Notes: a model not told the origin generated them from the sequence alone. A DNA stretch of 64,000 nt from Welwitschia mirabilis (GCA_051453625.1 JBOZIK010000001.1:155417180-155481179), one strand, 5' to 3'. Positions 47,390 through 58,879 are shown, counted from the stretch's first letter. A program made the numbers and translations.

Positions 47390-48434
47390 TAGGTTGTATC
47401 AACTCATAGTCAATCCTATATTAGATTAAATATTTTGAAACTTTTCTTGATTAAATGGTTTAATTTGAATATCAACTATTTGTTCTACAGTTGGATGATG
47501 TATTGGTATAATAAATTCATGTTGTATGACTCCTTAATTTTATGGATCAACTCTCACATACCACTTTCCGTAAGAACATAGTATGATTCTCTCATGGCTT
47601 AGATCAACTGATTATGTAGAATGGAATCTTTGAAAGAGGTTGGTTCACCATTAAGAGTCAAATGAAGCTCTTCATTATCAAGATATGCATGAAGGCTTTG
47701 CCTAGTTCTAGTTTTTTCCTTTTCATCATCACAAATATCTTGTAGAGTAGACTATTTCTTCCTTAGAAGTAATCAACATGTTTTGTAAGACAATCTAATG
47801 AGTTGCTATAACAAACATGTTTGTATGTTTCAGGCACATAAAATGCTTAATTCCTTTAGGTTGTATAGTGGATAAATCATTTTGGTTAGAAGGAACTAAA
47901 AATTGAAATTAATGGACATAACTCCTTCCTCAACATTATGACATTAAGCATTTGATATTTTTACAGAATGAAAGGAACGACGTAGATTGGAGAGATCAAG
48001 CTAAAAATTGCTATGTGAAGTCTTAGAAAAGATGACATTATAAAAGACAATGATCTTACAATGCTCAGGAATATAAATGCAATGTCCTTTCTAGCTAGTT
48101 GAATATCTCACAAATATATCGACATAAGCATGTGCATCAAGCTTGTCATAATGTTGGGTAGGAATAAGGATATAGCATTTACATCCAAACACATGAAAAT
48201 GAGCTAGAGTAGGCTTATACCCATTCAAATTTTCAATAAGAGAAACGCCCTTTCTAGAAGCATGACTGATATATTTATTGAGATAGATCATGGTACTAAT
48301 ATTTCACCTCACAAATAGGTTTTATAACTCTAAAGGTACATCATTAAATGTGTTGTATCCATTATTGTCTGATTGAACCATTCAGTGATGCCATTCTATT
48401 GAGGTGTTCAAGAAAATTCTTGAATTCGGTTACA
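47390..48434 (-). pseudogene. Copia element F: integrase C-terminal half and start of RT
   Basis: Minus strand from 48434 downwards: NGITEWFNQTIMD (the 'NGVAERKNRTI' block with the third catalytic Glu present), then the open stretch 48091-48291 reading LNGYKPTLAHFHVFGCKCYI and LDAHAYVDIFVRYS, the typical end of copia integrase. Further on, NGEPTSFKDSILHNQLI near 47660 matches the 'EPTSYKEAI' linker before reverse transcriptase. Coding similarity then fades. The matching N-terminal half of this integrase lies at 55251-56299, so element E has split it. Confidence 0.75.
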
Positions 48435-49515
48435 TTTGAACTGACTATCCTAGAGGGAAGGGATTAATAGGATAGCTAAGGTAATTTTTACAATTTGATA
48501 ACTTAACACTTTATTTGCACAATTTAAACTATCAACCAATTTTCTAAGTTCTAGTTCCAAATTAACAATGATAGTAATTTGTATAATTAATTGAAGATAT
48601 AACAATTAAGCATGCAAAATTTTGTAAACAATAAGGTGCAACAGACACAAGGTAATGAAAATAAGCTTATGTTCATTTATTGCTAATGTAGCCTCCAACT
48701 ATACATCAATGGGACAATGGAATTTTTTGGCAATCCTCAGCCTCACGTCCAAGCCAAAATTCCTTTACTAACATTATAATTTAGTACAAACATATATGAG
48801 GAAGATTTAAGTATAGTTGAGAGAGAATGACGATAATTAACATACAAGATAATTTGAGAAAAGGCATAAATCCATACAATAGCCTAATTATTTATAAAGG
48901 AATATTTCTAACTGTTGTAGGATAGAAATACCAAAGATATAACTATTGGGGCTCTTGAAAATGATTGGTTGACTTTCCTAGATGAAGTTATAATGGTTGC
49001 CAATAGTCCATAACAACTATATTTTCATTATCTTTTAGCCTGACAAGCGACCCTTTCAAAGTAGTAGTCGACCCCTTTTCTTATGTTGGCCTTTTGAAGA
49101 TAAAAGCTAGGTTAAGTAGTCGACCACAAGTGTGGAGCTAGTTAACCACATGAATTATGTTCACCATTTAATACACAAGCAATCAATCCCCTGAGAGAGC
49201 CGACTCACCTGGGTTGTCGACCTCTTGAAGATTGATGGTCGACCCCTCACTGAAACTAACATAGATTTCTTTTTCAATGTGTGATCGATCCCCTAGAGAA
49301 TGCCAGTCGACCATTGGAACATTTTGTGTTGGTCCAATTATCTTTAAGTCTAGATTCATCTATGTTTAGAACATCTTCATCGTGATTTACTTGTGATCAA
49401 TCTCGTGATCCAGACTTGCTCTTAAGACATCTAGTATTGGCCTAAAAATAACCTCATTTTATTATATTATGAAATAGTATATGACATGTCATCAATAGAC
49501 AATAGGAAAATGTAA
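48435..49515 (-). repeat. 3' LTR of element E
   Basis: Collinear with 54164-55250, from '(tg)tt.aactgactatcctagaggg' to '...gacaataggaaaatgtaa'. The terminal dinucleotides have mutated. GTCGACC-like sites run through 49030-49320, with an exact GGTCGACC at 49237-49244. The adjacent plus-strand TTTCCTTCTTTTT (49519-49532) is the decayed polypurine tract. Confidence 0.85.
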
Positions 49516-49899
49516 TAATTTCCTTCTTTTTCATTGATTACAACCAAATCAAAAAAGGTTATTCAATCTTCCTAGATTGGTGCTCTTCTAAGTGGATGCT
49601 TCACCTCGATATATGTGTAATTCAAATGAAATAAGTTTGTAAAAATACTAAAATTAGAAAGTCACAAGGCACAAGAAAATTATTACCTTCATGGTGTGCT
49701 AATGTTATTACTAAAAATGTATTGTAACAAATTCTATTTTATCAAAAGATAGAAAACATGTCATCATAATTAAAACAAGTTTATAATACATGATATTGAT
49801 TTTAAAACATATAACAACTACTAATAACAACTAAAACTATCTATTTCTCTCCCTCTTTGTCATCAATGGCAAGGAAGCTATAAAATGCAAACATAAGTG

Positions 49900-50470
49900 G
49901 TAGAAAGACGTAATTAGACAATAGAGATCAGATGCACAAACTCTAGTCAGAGTCACTCATGGATGATATGCGGTAATAAGAACCACAATGGATGATGCCC
50001 TAAGATAATCTTTTGGATGAGGGTAATGCAGACATTGTAGTAGAAGATGAAGTTGACATCTTAGAAATGAACCCCTAAGGAGTGAAGAGACCACTGGATC
50101 TGAATCTGTGATGCATATACTAGAATGAAGCTCTAAGTCGTCATCTTAAAGAAGATGCCTCTTATGAAGATGAAGGTTAAGATGACTCTAGTGAGTCCTC
50201 TATCTACTTCGGTGGTGGTGTAGGTGCCTCCTAGGTTTTCTCCTCTTCCTCCTCCTCTGACTACTCTTCCTCCTCAGATTCCTCTTACTCTTCTGAATCC
50301 TCTTCCTCTTTTAACCCCTTTGCTGATTCCTCCTTTACATCTTTCTTCTTTGGTGCCTCCTCTACCTCCTCCTTTACTGGGTATGGAATAGTAAGATGAA
50401 GAAAGCAAAGAAATATGATAGGACTTTGAAATTTGTTCTACCCTTCTTATCTCCTCTAGAATATAAAGTA
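49900..50470 (-). pseudogene. Element E acidic region between pol stub and 3' LTR
   Basis: The minus strand reads a strongly acidic stretch (KEEVEEAPKKKDVKEESAKG, then runs of Glu with Ser, and PTPPP), broken by CAG-to-TAG type stops. This is the place of the extra ORF in A-D, and Glu-rich tails are common in that protein family, so it is probably the C-terminal part of E's own extra ORF. I cannot show homology to the core domain. Confidence 0.4.
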
Positions 50471-50509
50471 CCTGGTGCTAAGATTCTTTCTACTTTTTAC
50501 TTGGTATGT

Positions 50510-51850
50510 AGTAAAGTAAGAAGATCCATTTGGCACTAATGACATTGTGATCACTTGGCCTAGGACAAGCTCCAAAATTCACTTTTCTAGAATTGATCAA
50601 GTTTTTCTTGCATGGCATTAACTTAACATTCATCTTGTATAGCTTATTCGAAAGACTTATATTCTAAGGTATCAATGAAAAAAATGTTTGCATAGATTAA
50701 GCTTTTAATTTTTACTTTATCAAACACATCTTTAATTACAAATTCAACAGAAAGATCTTTGGGCATAATTGTTTTTTTTAGAAGTTAAGGTTTCTTTGTG
50801 TGATAAGGAAGGTGAAGAAGTAGATGTTTAACCATTTGATTGAATTATTTCAAAAATTAACTCTACTTCATCATCTTTAGATTCACTGTTATGATGGATT
50901 TGATCAATTCTAACATGAACACATTGCTCAACTCTTCCAAGTTCTGGTTGAACGCTTGATAGGCTTTACTTGTTTTAGAATATTAAAGAAAAATTACTTC
51001 TAATTATTTTGAATCAAACTTCTTTATCATATCATCATTCTTTAGTATGTAACATTCACTACCAAATATTTTAAAACATAAAACATCTGAAATTTTTCCT
51101 TTCCACATTTCATAAGGGGTTTTAGTTGCACCAAGTCTAGGAAAGGTTCAGTTAGATATGTAACAAGCATTCTTGAGAGCTTCTGCCGAAAATATCTTAG
51201 CTATGTCTTTTTCTTGAAGTATTATCCTAATCATCTCTTGATGCATTCTCTTCTTTTTCTTAACAACACCATTTTGTCATGGTGTTTACGGGCTGAAAAT
51301 TCATGAGTTATAACTTTCTTCTTATACCATTCATCAAATAGTTCATTTTTAAACTCTCCTTCATGATCAATTTTGTTCTTCTTAATATTGTGGTAAGTTT
51401 CATCTTTTTAGTCTCTTACACAAGATTTAAAATTTTTCAAAAGCATCATTCTTATGTCTCAGAAATGGTGTTCATGAGAATCTAGTAAAATCATCCACTA
51501 TAGCTAATATATATTTCTTTTCACTAAGAATCTCTATAGAGGTAAGTCCTATGTAATCAAGATGAAGTAAATATAAAGAACACTGAGAGGAAACATGATT
51601 AATATTAGTGAAGCTTTTTCTTGTTTGTTTTCTCAATTAACAAGATCTAGATAAGTCTCCTTATACTTTAGTTAGGATAGGAATACCCTTAACGATATTA
51701 TGTTTTAAAATGTTATAAAGATTCTTATAGCTAACATGTCCTAGATGTTTGAGCCATAGCCTACTCTCTTGAAAAGTAATAGAACATAAACATTTGTTAA
51801 TCATTAATTGTCTAATTGAATAAACATTTTAATCCCTATTGCTAGATAAA
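50510..51850 (-). pseudogene. Element E integrase and truncated RT start
   Basis: Minus strand: an integrase trace from about 51700, with an FGSECYILKNDDMIKKFDSK segment and a FL.YS.TSKAYQAFN segment near 50990-51090 (the 'VFGC...F.GYS..SKAYRVFN' end of copia integrase). A stub of reverse transcriptase follows, NAMQEKLDQF then SAKWIF (about 50620-50520). After KWIF the homology stops abruptly and non-pol sequence begins, which marks a deletion of most of RT and RNase H (about 1.5 kb in A). The missing domains make E dependent on other elements even before its stops arose. Confidence 0.7.
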
Positions 51851-51855
51851 ATGTT

Positions 51856-52165
51856 TTAATACTTATCTAAAACATGAAAATTTAGAATACTAAATAAAAC
51901 ATACATACTTTTGTCATAAATTTGGCTAATGCTAAGGAGATTGTGCTTTATCCTATTAACATAGTGAACATTGTGTATTGTTGAAAAGTCTATACCATCT
52001 ACAATGTCAACACCTTCCACCATAGCCTTTCTATTTGTCTCTAAAAGTGATAGCCTCTCCATCACATTTGTTCATTTTTGTGAATCTACTACTATCTCTT
52101 GTTATGTGTCTTGAACAATCATTGTTAAGATACCAATAAACATCATTAGTGTCTACTAATGTGAT
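51856..52165 (-). pseudogene. Element E protease and gag-pre-integrase relic
   Basis: The minus strand reads WYLNNDCSRHITRDSSRFTK near 52090-52150, the copia protease active-site region in which the catalytic DSG is now NND. It then reads EAITFRDK and, in the open stretch 51856-52065, VHYVNRIKHNLLSISQIYD, the gag-pre-integrase start. The catalytic Asp is lost. Confidence 0.75.
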
Positions 52166-52199
52166 ATGAATCAAAAGAATTTTATTGGCTTTTCCATTA

Positions 52200-54109
52200 C
52201 TCCATATAATATCAAAATTAGGTCTTTTTTTGATAACTTGATAATCAAGTAAAGTTCCAAATTAATAAAATACATTACTAAAATGATAGTTAAGTTTGGT
52301 ATGATTAAACTTATTACAGAAATGATAAATGAGAGATTTCTTACTCTTTTTACTCAAATTAGTATTCTAAGAATAAGATTGGACACCACTTGATTTGATG
52401 TATGAATACATTAAACCTTTGCCCTTAAACATATATGAAGCTTTTCTTAACGAGACAGACCCAAAGGAAGAAGATAAAGGTGCAACACATCCTAGATCAC
52501 TTTTGTTACGTAGTGTTCTTTACCTAAAAATAATTATCTCCAAGGACATGTTACCTGTGGAAAACTTTAATACCANNNNNNNNNNTCAAATCACTAATTT
52601 TTGAAAGTAAACACTCACATTCCTTTTCCTATGCTTTTGTAAGATCTTGACGTTATAGAGTTTCTTTCTTAAAATGTTCCTTCTGATGGCCTAAAGTCCT
52701 CTTTGAACTTTCCAAATTAGATGATAATTACCTATTTTTTGTTCATGTTGGGATGTGTTTTTGTTTAAGATTGTGTTTTAATTTAGGATCCTTTTGCTTT
52801 CACCAAACCGCTCTTGGTAGGATTCTATTAGACTTTCATCCTCCTCCTTGTCATCTTCCACATTCTTTTTTATTTCTTATTCAATGGATGTTGGTTCATC
52901 TTATTGAAAATTTAAGAACCAATCTTCTTCTTCATCATCATCTTCTTTCACTTGTAATTGGTGAAGTATTTTCCAAAACCAATTTATGAGGGTTAGATAA
53001 ATCTAATTCAAAACCATCATTTACGTTCATGATGAGGGCCATGTTAGGAGAGGTAAAAGCCATAACAGATAACCTCTTTCTATAATGAGAGTCTTCCTTT
53101 TCTGACTTATCACTATCCCAAGTAATCATGTTACATGTTTCTCTAGGGTTCTTTGATGCCTTCTTCTTGTTGTTATTTGAACACAATTAGCTAGAATGTG
53201 TTTAAAATCTTTGCATGTATAGCATTAGGTCCTTTTCTCTCTAGAGATTCCCTTGGATCTTGAGAATGATGTGCCATACTTCCTCTTGTTTTTCCATTTT
53301 TCACCTATCAACATCTTTTTGAATTTTCTAGTAAACAATGCTAATTCTTGATCCATATGAAAATTAGAATAAGAGGAACAAGAGCTAGGATGATCATCTT
53401 TAATAGTACATATAGAAGAAGAAACTTATTTAACATTAAGAACAATACCTTTGCCTTTTATATCTTTGTGAAGATGCCTTAATTAAAATGTCAAGATGTC
53501 ACTTACTAGTTCTTTAAGCCTGATGTTTTCAATGTTCGTTATGTCTTTAATCGATATTATCTTATTCTCATCAGCTTTTAGTAGAGACATCAAGATCTTA
53601 TCAGGAATTTGAATAGATGTAAAAGGTTCTCTAACTTCTCAAATACCATTAACAATAACTATGAGTTTATTGTTGAATTTGATAAATGTTTCATCATCTT
53701 GCATTCAAATTTACTCAAATTGTATCATGAGCATTTGCTTCTTGGTCTTCTTAATTCGATTAGTTCCTTCATATAATACCTACAAGTAATCCCATATATC
53801 TTTTTTAGTAGAAAAGTTCCTTATATTTTTGTAATCTTCTGCATTAATTCTATAACAAATAGCATTTATGGCCATTTTGTTAAGCATAGATTGATCTTCC
53901 TCTTTATCATCCAATGTGATCCTTGGTTTGATCATAAAGGTAGTAACTCCATTATTATTTTAAGGTCCTATTAGAAGGGAGAATCCTTCTTCCATAGTAG
54001 TCTAATAGTCCAAGCTTATAGCTTTAATAAACACTTGCATTATTGTCTTTTAAAACTCATAATTACCACTAGTGAATTAAGGAGGATAGTTAATTGGTTG
54101 ATCTTCCAT
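52200..54109 (-). pseudogene. Element E gag with intact-looking CCHC knuckle
   Basis: Minus-strand ATG at 54109 (MEDQPINYPP), then a UBN2-type gag (NYEF*KTIMQVFIKAISLDY and KKDIWDYL*VLYEGTNRIKK), running to a zinc knuckle CYTCKDFKHILANC at 53183-53224 with all four metal ligands. After it, TWDSDKSEKEDSHYRKRLSV with MAFT (within 52938-53186) matches the acidic segment that follows the knuckle in Sirevirus-type gag. There are scattered stops and a 10-N gap at 52576-52585. Gag is the best-preserved part of E. Confidence 0.8.
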
Positions 54110-54149
54110 GATGTATACCCTATTACACAATCAAACACCCTATGCCAAA

Positions 54150-54161
54150 GCTTTGATACCA
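54150..54161 (-). other. Primer binding site of element E
   Basis: Plus-strand GCTTTGATACCA reads TGGTATCAAAGC on the element strand, 11 of 12 matches to the initiator tRNA-Met complement, two bases from the LTR end (...CTTAACA). Confidence 0.85.
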
Positions 54162-54163
54162 AT

Positions 54164-55250
54164 TGTTAAGACCGACTATCCTAGAGGGGAGAGGTGAATA
54201 GGATAGCTAATGTAATTTTTACAATTTGATAACTTTGTTTGCAAAATCTAAACTATCAACCAAATTTTTAAATTCTAGTTTGAATTTAACAATGGTAGCA
54301 ATTTATATGATTAACTGAAGATATAATAAATAAGCATATGAAATTTACTAAACAATAAAGTGCAATAGACACAAGGTCATGAAAATAAGCTTGTTTTCTT
54401 TTATTGCTAATGCAACATCCAACTACACATCAACAGGACTTGACAGTTGTCCTTTATCAATACAACAAGATTTTCCGGAAATCCTCGGCCTTAAGTCCAA
54501 GCCAATTCCTTTGCTTGATGTTGCTATTCAGTACAAACATATGTGAGGAAGATTGAAGTACAATTGAAAGAGAAATATGACAATTGAAGTTGATTTGACA
54601 AAAGTTGTAAATCCATGCAACAATATAATTATTTATAGAAGAACGTTTTTAGTTGTTCTACAACACAAAAACCAAAGATATGACTATTGGAGCCCTTAAA
54701 AATAATTGGTTGACTTCCCTAGATGAAGTTACAATGGTTGTCAATAGTCCATAACAACTACATTTCTATTATCCATTAGCCTGACCTCTTCGAAGTAGTA
54801 GTCAACCCTTTTTTTACATTTGCCTTTTAGAGACAAAAGCTAAGTTGGGTAGTCAACCTTAAGCTTGAAGATAATCAAACACATGAATTACATTTTTCAT
54901 TTAATACATAGGCAGTTGACCCTTTGGGAGAGTTGGTCGACCTTGGTAGCTGACCTCCTTGAGATTAGTGATTGGCCCCTTATTGAAATTATCATGGATT
55001 TCTTTTCAACATGCGGCCGACCCACTATAGAATGTCGGTTGACTGCTTGAAAATTTTGTGCTGGTCCAGTTATCTTTTAAGTCTATATTTGCTCGATTTT
55101 CAGATGATCTTCATTATGATTTACTTATGATCAGTCTTATGATCTAGGTTTGCTCCTACGACATCCAATATTAACCTATAAACAACTTCATTTTTTATTA
55201 AATTATAAAATAGTATTTGTTGTATTATTAATAAATAATAGAGATGTGCA
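54164..55250 (-). repeat. 5' LTR of element E
   Basis: 1087 bases, TGCACATCTC...CTTAACA on the element strand, with canonical TG...CA ends. GTCGACC-like sites at 54780-55040, with an exact GGTCGACC at 54935-54942. Confidence 0.85.
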
Positions 55251-56299
55251 ACAGGCTGATGTGTATTCACCACTATTATTAAAATGAAAAACCTTAATCT
55301 TATTACTGGTTTTCTTTTGCACTTATGCTTTGAAAATATTGAAAATATTCAAAGCAAGAGATTCTAATTCCATAAATGCACCCAAGACATGTGCAAAAAA
55401 TCATCTATAAAGCATACAAAGTGATGATATTCTTACAAAGTGATGATATTCTTGGAGTATCAAAATGTAAAACCATATAGATCAATGTGAATGAATATAA
55501 GCTTTTAATGAGCATGGCACTTGCTAAAAGAAAAGAATTATCGTGTTGCTTTATTCATTATACATCCTTTGCATTAAGAAAAACCATGTGGAATGTAAGG
55601 TAGAAGCTACTGTTCATTCTCATGCATTATAATCAAAGAACGAGGACTTGGATAACCCAAGCGAGCATATCATAGAGGCCATGGAGAATTTTTTTCTTGT
55701 AATATATGATAAGCAATTTCATGCATACTAACACATCCTTAAATATGCATTAGTTTCTCATCTATATAGCTTTTCATGATAAAATTCTGAGAAGCATAAT
55801 AAATATCACTGAAATTCTTTATCATGGAGATTAAATGACCTTTTCTAATAAATATGGAAAGGGAGATAAGAATAGACTTCAAATAGGGGACATATGAAAC
55901 ATAACATAGGATTTCCTACAAGAGAGAAGGAAACTAAAAGGTTACTATATTATGATCTTTTACAAGAATTAAAGTTCTATTTGCAAAATAAACTTGACTA
56001 AGTTGTGCTATAAAGTCATCAAAATAGTCATGCCTATATTTTATATGCCTAGTTACATTAGTATTAAGAATTCAAGATTCATCATAAGCGTGGTTTTACT
56101 CATACACATAAAATCACAACTTTGAAATATGGTATTAAATTCATAATAGTTAACATTATTTAGAGAATTAAAGTCACAATAATTGCATTTTCCTTAAGAG
56201 TAGCTTTAATTTTATCCTAATCTATTCAATTAGTGGCATGCCTTCTCTTCCATAATGTGAACATGGATATGTGTTTTTTTACTTAGAGTAGCATTATTC
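55251..56299 (-). pseudogene. Copia element F: zinc knuckle, protease and N-terminal integrase
   Basis: Minus strand from 56299 down: a knuckle-like trace (CSHYGREGMP, near 56230-56265), a protease relic ILNTNVTRHIKYRHDYF (near 56050-56095, active-site DSG changed to NTN), VSYVPYLKSILISLS (gag-pre-integrase, near 55880), then integrase traces FIDDF near 55400 and KIKVFHFNNSGEYTSA (the 'SDNGGEYTS' block) ending exactly where the LTR of element E starts. The rest of the integrase continues at 48434. The right boundary is a CACTA-like terminus, and gag of F is not visible beyond it. Confidence 0.7.
55416..55453 (+). repeat. Tandem duplication, 2 x 19 bp
   Basis: Perfect copies at 55416-55434 and 55435-55453, unit ACAAAGTGATGATATTCTT, inside the integrase relic of element F. 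The 19-base change shifts the frame. Confidence 0.9.
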
Positions 56300-56480
56300 C
56301 ACTACAAAAAATACAGGCTTTTAAGGCGTTTTTTCACAAAACACTTTAAAAAGCCTCATCTTTTAAGGCGTTTTGCGGCGTGTTATTAAAAAAAGGCCTC
56401 AAAAAGGGGCTTCAAAAAAACACCCTCCTGTTTCTTGTGTTTTTGAGATGAACGCCTCAAAATTTCTAGAGATGTGATTG
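56300..56480 (+). mobile_element. CACTA-like element terminus (left end), partner end not found
   Basis: CACTACAAAAAATACAGGCT begins at 56300, followed by TTTTAAGGCGTTTT and repeated AAGGC, GGCCTC, GAGGC or CGCCTCAAAA words. It shares CAGGCTTTTAAGGCG or a close variant with the left end of the Pack element at 38090. No TAGTG end with matching subterminal words was found to the right before the gap at 59919. The element is therefore truncated, or its other end lies elsewhere. Confidence 0.6.
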
Positions 56481-57640
56481 TGCCTATTATCTTGCTTGTA
56501 ACTCACTCACTTTGCTCTCTCATAATGTTGTTCAAACCAGTGATTCGATACTTCTTGCTATGAAAACAACTTATGAAATAAAGGATGGTAATGAAATTAA
56601 ATAAACAGAACACAAGGATTTATGTAGTAGATCCCTATAATACAGGATGAAACATTTATGAGTAGAAGAGCTCAGATTAACACCTTCAAGATGTAAAGTG
56701 CAAGACATAACAAGAAAGTACAGACCACTATCAAAAAAATGAAAAATATATCCCCAAAACGGTGAAAGGTCTTTAAGGCTTTAAAAAGATGTTCTGCTTT
56801 CAATCAAGAAATTAAGGGTCCCTGAACCTTAGTGTGAATTTATAACCAAAGCACTTACAACATGTGTACATAACATTAGATTATAACAAGAGGGTAAAAC
56901 AAAGCTATAAGGACAATTTGACTCCACACATACCACCAGTGATAGCAGTCATGAATGTTTGCACAATGCTTCTGCTTGGCCTCCATCGTCTCTGTACATT
57001 CTGCTTGGCTTCAGTCTCATTCAATCTCCCTGCTTTTACAGCTTTCCCTACAAAATACATCTAAATAGGACAAATCTATGTAAAAACTAATTTGCCTTCA
57101 AAGTAAACAAATGTATTTAAGTATTTGTAAAATATAGAAATCAATGAAACATTATAATAACTATGAAGTCAGCAAATACCACTTACTACTGAAGTTTAGT
57201 TTTTGCAAGTGTCTTCCCTTCAATACCTAAGCACAAGATGATCGATCACATTTTATTTGGGCATCCTTTCAAGTTAAGATACTTGTGATCTAGATAATTA
57301 CTTACACTGTTCTAGATAATTACTTACAGTTTTGATGATTCTCATAGAACATGCAAAACCAGTTTCAGATACTTTCTGAAGTCTAAGTACAGGTTTCTTT
57401 GGATTAACGTGCAACATTTTTCTTGCATATTTAAGGCTCCAGCAATACAAGCTTGCAGAGATGAAACTTCTAGCTCAGCAGAGGGATCTGCAGGTGTGTG
57501 GGACTTGGCAGCTTGCTAAGCTAGACATATGTTGAAGAATAATTACTTACACTAATCTCAAGAATGTTTTTTGTAGCATATTATACAGAAGACTTACACT
57601 AATCTCAAGAATCAGAGGACTTCCTTTGTTTTAAAGATGG
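56481..57640. other. Decayed DNA with short local duplications
   Basis: No gene recognised. Near 56610 'acacaaggatttatgtagtagatcc' resembles the 'GATTTACGTGG' box of many copia LTRs. A comparable string is at 59685-59705. Duplicated words occur at 57289-57306 and 57311-57328 (TCTAGATAATTACTTACA) and at 57545-57565 and 57592-57612 (ACTTACACTAATCTCAAGAA plus T). Confidence 0.4.
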
Positions 57641-58350
57641 ATGAAAATATGAAGAATTACAGTCCCCATACCTTAACCATTAAATTTTTGCTCTTTGGGT
57701 ATAGAACATCCTCTCAACAGAAAGTAATTTTTGATAGTCCCTGCTATGACATCTCTCTTGAACCTGTAACATAGCATCAGAAGGATTTAGCTGTAGCAAA
57801 TGTTGAGTCTTCATCAAATTATTCTTTGCTTCAAGGAATCTGTCCATCCCACTGAATTTTGTTCTGTGTAGACCCCTAAGAATCTTCTTAAAATCTTGCA
57901 GTTTTTTAACCAATCTACATAAAGGAGAACCATCACAAGAGTTGTTCTTTCACTGTTTATCAATCAAATCATAAAAATTATCGAATGTACACCAAGCATT
58001 GCAGAATCTAAAGGGAGGGGATACCTTAACATTTCTAAAACAAGCAACCACAATTGGTTAATGGTCTGAAATGCCAGGAGGTAGGAATTCCACATGAGAT
58101 TGCTCAAACAAATTTTGCCATTTTGCATTAACCAGAACCCTATCCATCTTACTATATATTCTTCTTCCTACAATATGTCTATTTAACCAAAGTTAAAAAA
58201 CTCCCCAAAAAAAACTAGATCAAATAGAAAAGTGTCCATAGTAAACTCCTGCAATTCCATAACATCCTTTTTTGTGATTCGTTGCCTAGTGGAGATCAGG
58301 GGAGGTCCTATCGTTTTCTTTGCTTCTTTTATATAAGGTTTCAATACTAT
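57640..58350 (-). pseudogene. Second LINE fragment: endonuclease end and spacer before RT
   Basis: Minus strand from about 58330: DVMELQEFTMDTFLFDLVFF with GEFF (the endonuclease 'EFQ.F......L.DL...G..FTW' block), SKMDRVLVNAKWQNLFEQ and LPPGISDH (about 58050-58160, the 'LDR.L....W...F......SDH' end of the AP endonuclease, catalytic His present). The open stretch 57680-57913 follows (KKLQDFKKILRGL, then ERCHSRDYQKLLSVER), the helical spacer before reverse transcriptase. RT itself is missing. It is a different copy from the LINE at 1-4380. Confidence 0.75.
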
Positions 58351-58500
58351 ACCATTAAGAATTCCCTTATGGAAAACATTGAGAGGAATTCTTAGTAATA
58401 TAGAAGGGCCATGAATTTTAGTAGGTGATTTTAAGTTCTTGAATTTCCTTTTAAGTGTTTTTCTTTTGGATTCTCCAATTCTATGGATTTCAATTCTGCA

Positions 58501-58533
58501 GTGCGTGCGTGCGTGCGTGCATGCGTGCGTGCG
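58501..58533 (+). repeat. (GTGC)n microsatellite
   Basis: Eight tetranucleotide units GTGC with one interruption (GTGCATGC). Open frames on both strands read through it as Cys/Arg/Ala or His/Thr/Ala repeats and are not genes. Confidence 0.95.
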
Positions 58534-58769
58534 AAAAGACATCAAACCAATAGTCAGTATTGCCTTGAGCTTGTTATATCTCACAAAGCAATAGAATTGG
58601 TATGGAAGATTGGAAGGCATGACAAAAGATATATTTCACTCTTCTTTCTCCCATGCATGCTCTTTGAAATCTGGATAGAAGAAATAAAAAGGTATTTTAT
58701 CAGAAAGGAAGATTGACACATTAAGTCTAACAATCGTGCAGTAGTGAAAGAAATGTCAATTGGTTTTTA

Positions 58770-58831
58770 AACAAAACCTAGGGATTCTAAGTTGGCTCTT
58801 AACAAAACCTAGGGATTCTAAGTTGGCTCTT
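58770..58831 (+). repeat. Tandem duplication, 2 x 31 bp
   Basis: 58770-58800 and 58801-58831 are identical. The unit starts AACAAAACCTAGGGATTC. Perfect identity in decayed surroundings indicates a recent event or an assembly duplication. Confidence 0.9.
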
Positions 58832-58879
58832 CTTAAATTATGTTGCTAGCATCACCATTTGTGGTTTTTCTTTTTTTAG

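Larger units (their letters stand above)
44324..47390. other. Decayed LTR-rich DNA, no gene recognised
   Basis: AT-rich, with two recognisable repeat blocks (listed) and a 100-N gap (46855-46954) bordered by C-rich low-complexity sequence. The small frames over the gap are artefacts of poly-C translated as poly-Gly. Confidence 0.5.
48435..55250 (-). mobile_element. Copia element E, inserted into element F, RT deleted
   Basis: Two LTRs of about 1.08 kb in direct orientation (48435-49515 and 54164-55250), a primer binding site inside the right one, and a purine-rich tract beside the left one fix it as a complete minus-strand insertion of about 6.8 kb. Internal order: gag, zinc knuckle, protease, integrase, a stub of reverse transcriptase, then an acidic region. 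Reverse transcriptase and RNase H are nearly all missing. The LTRs hold many GGTCGACC-like sites and the 'tagagggg...gtgaatagg' box, so E is a distant relative of A-C. Confidence 0.85.

Noticed and set aside
58483-58716. Frame with RACVRACVRA repeats, and its antisense His/Thr/Ala repeats
   Set aside because: Produced by the (GTGC)n microsatellite.
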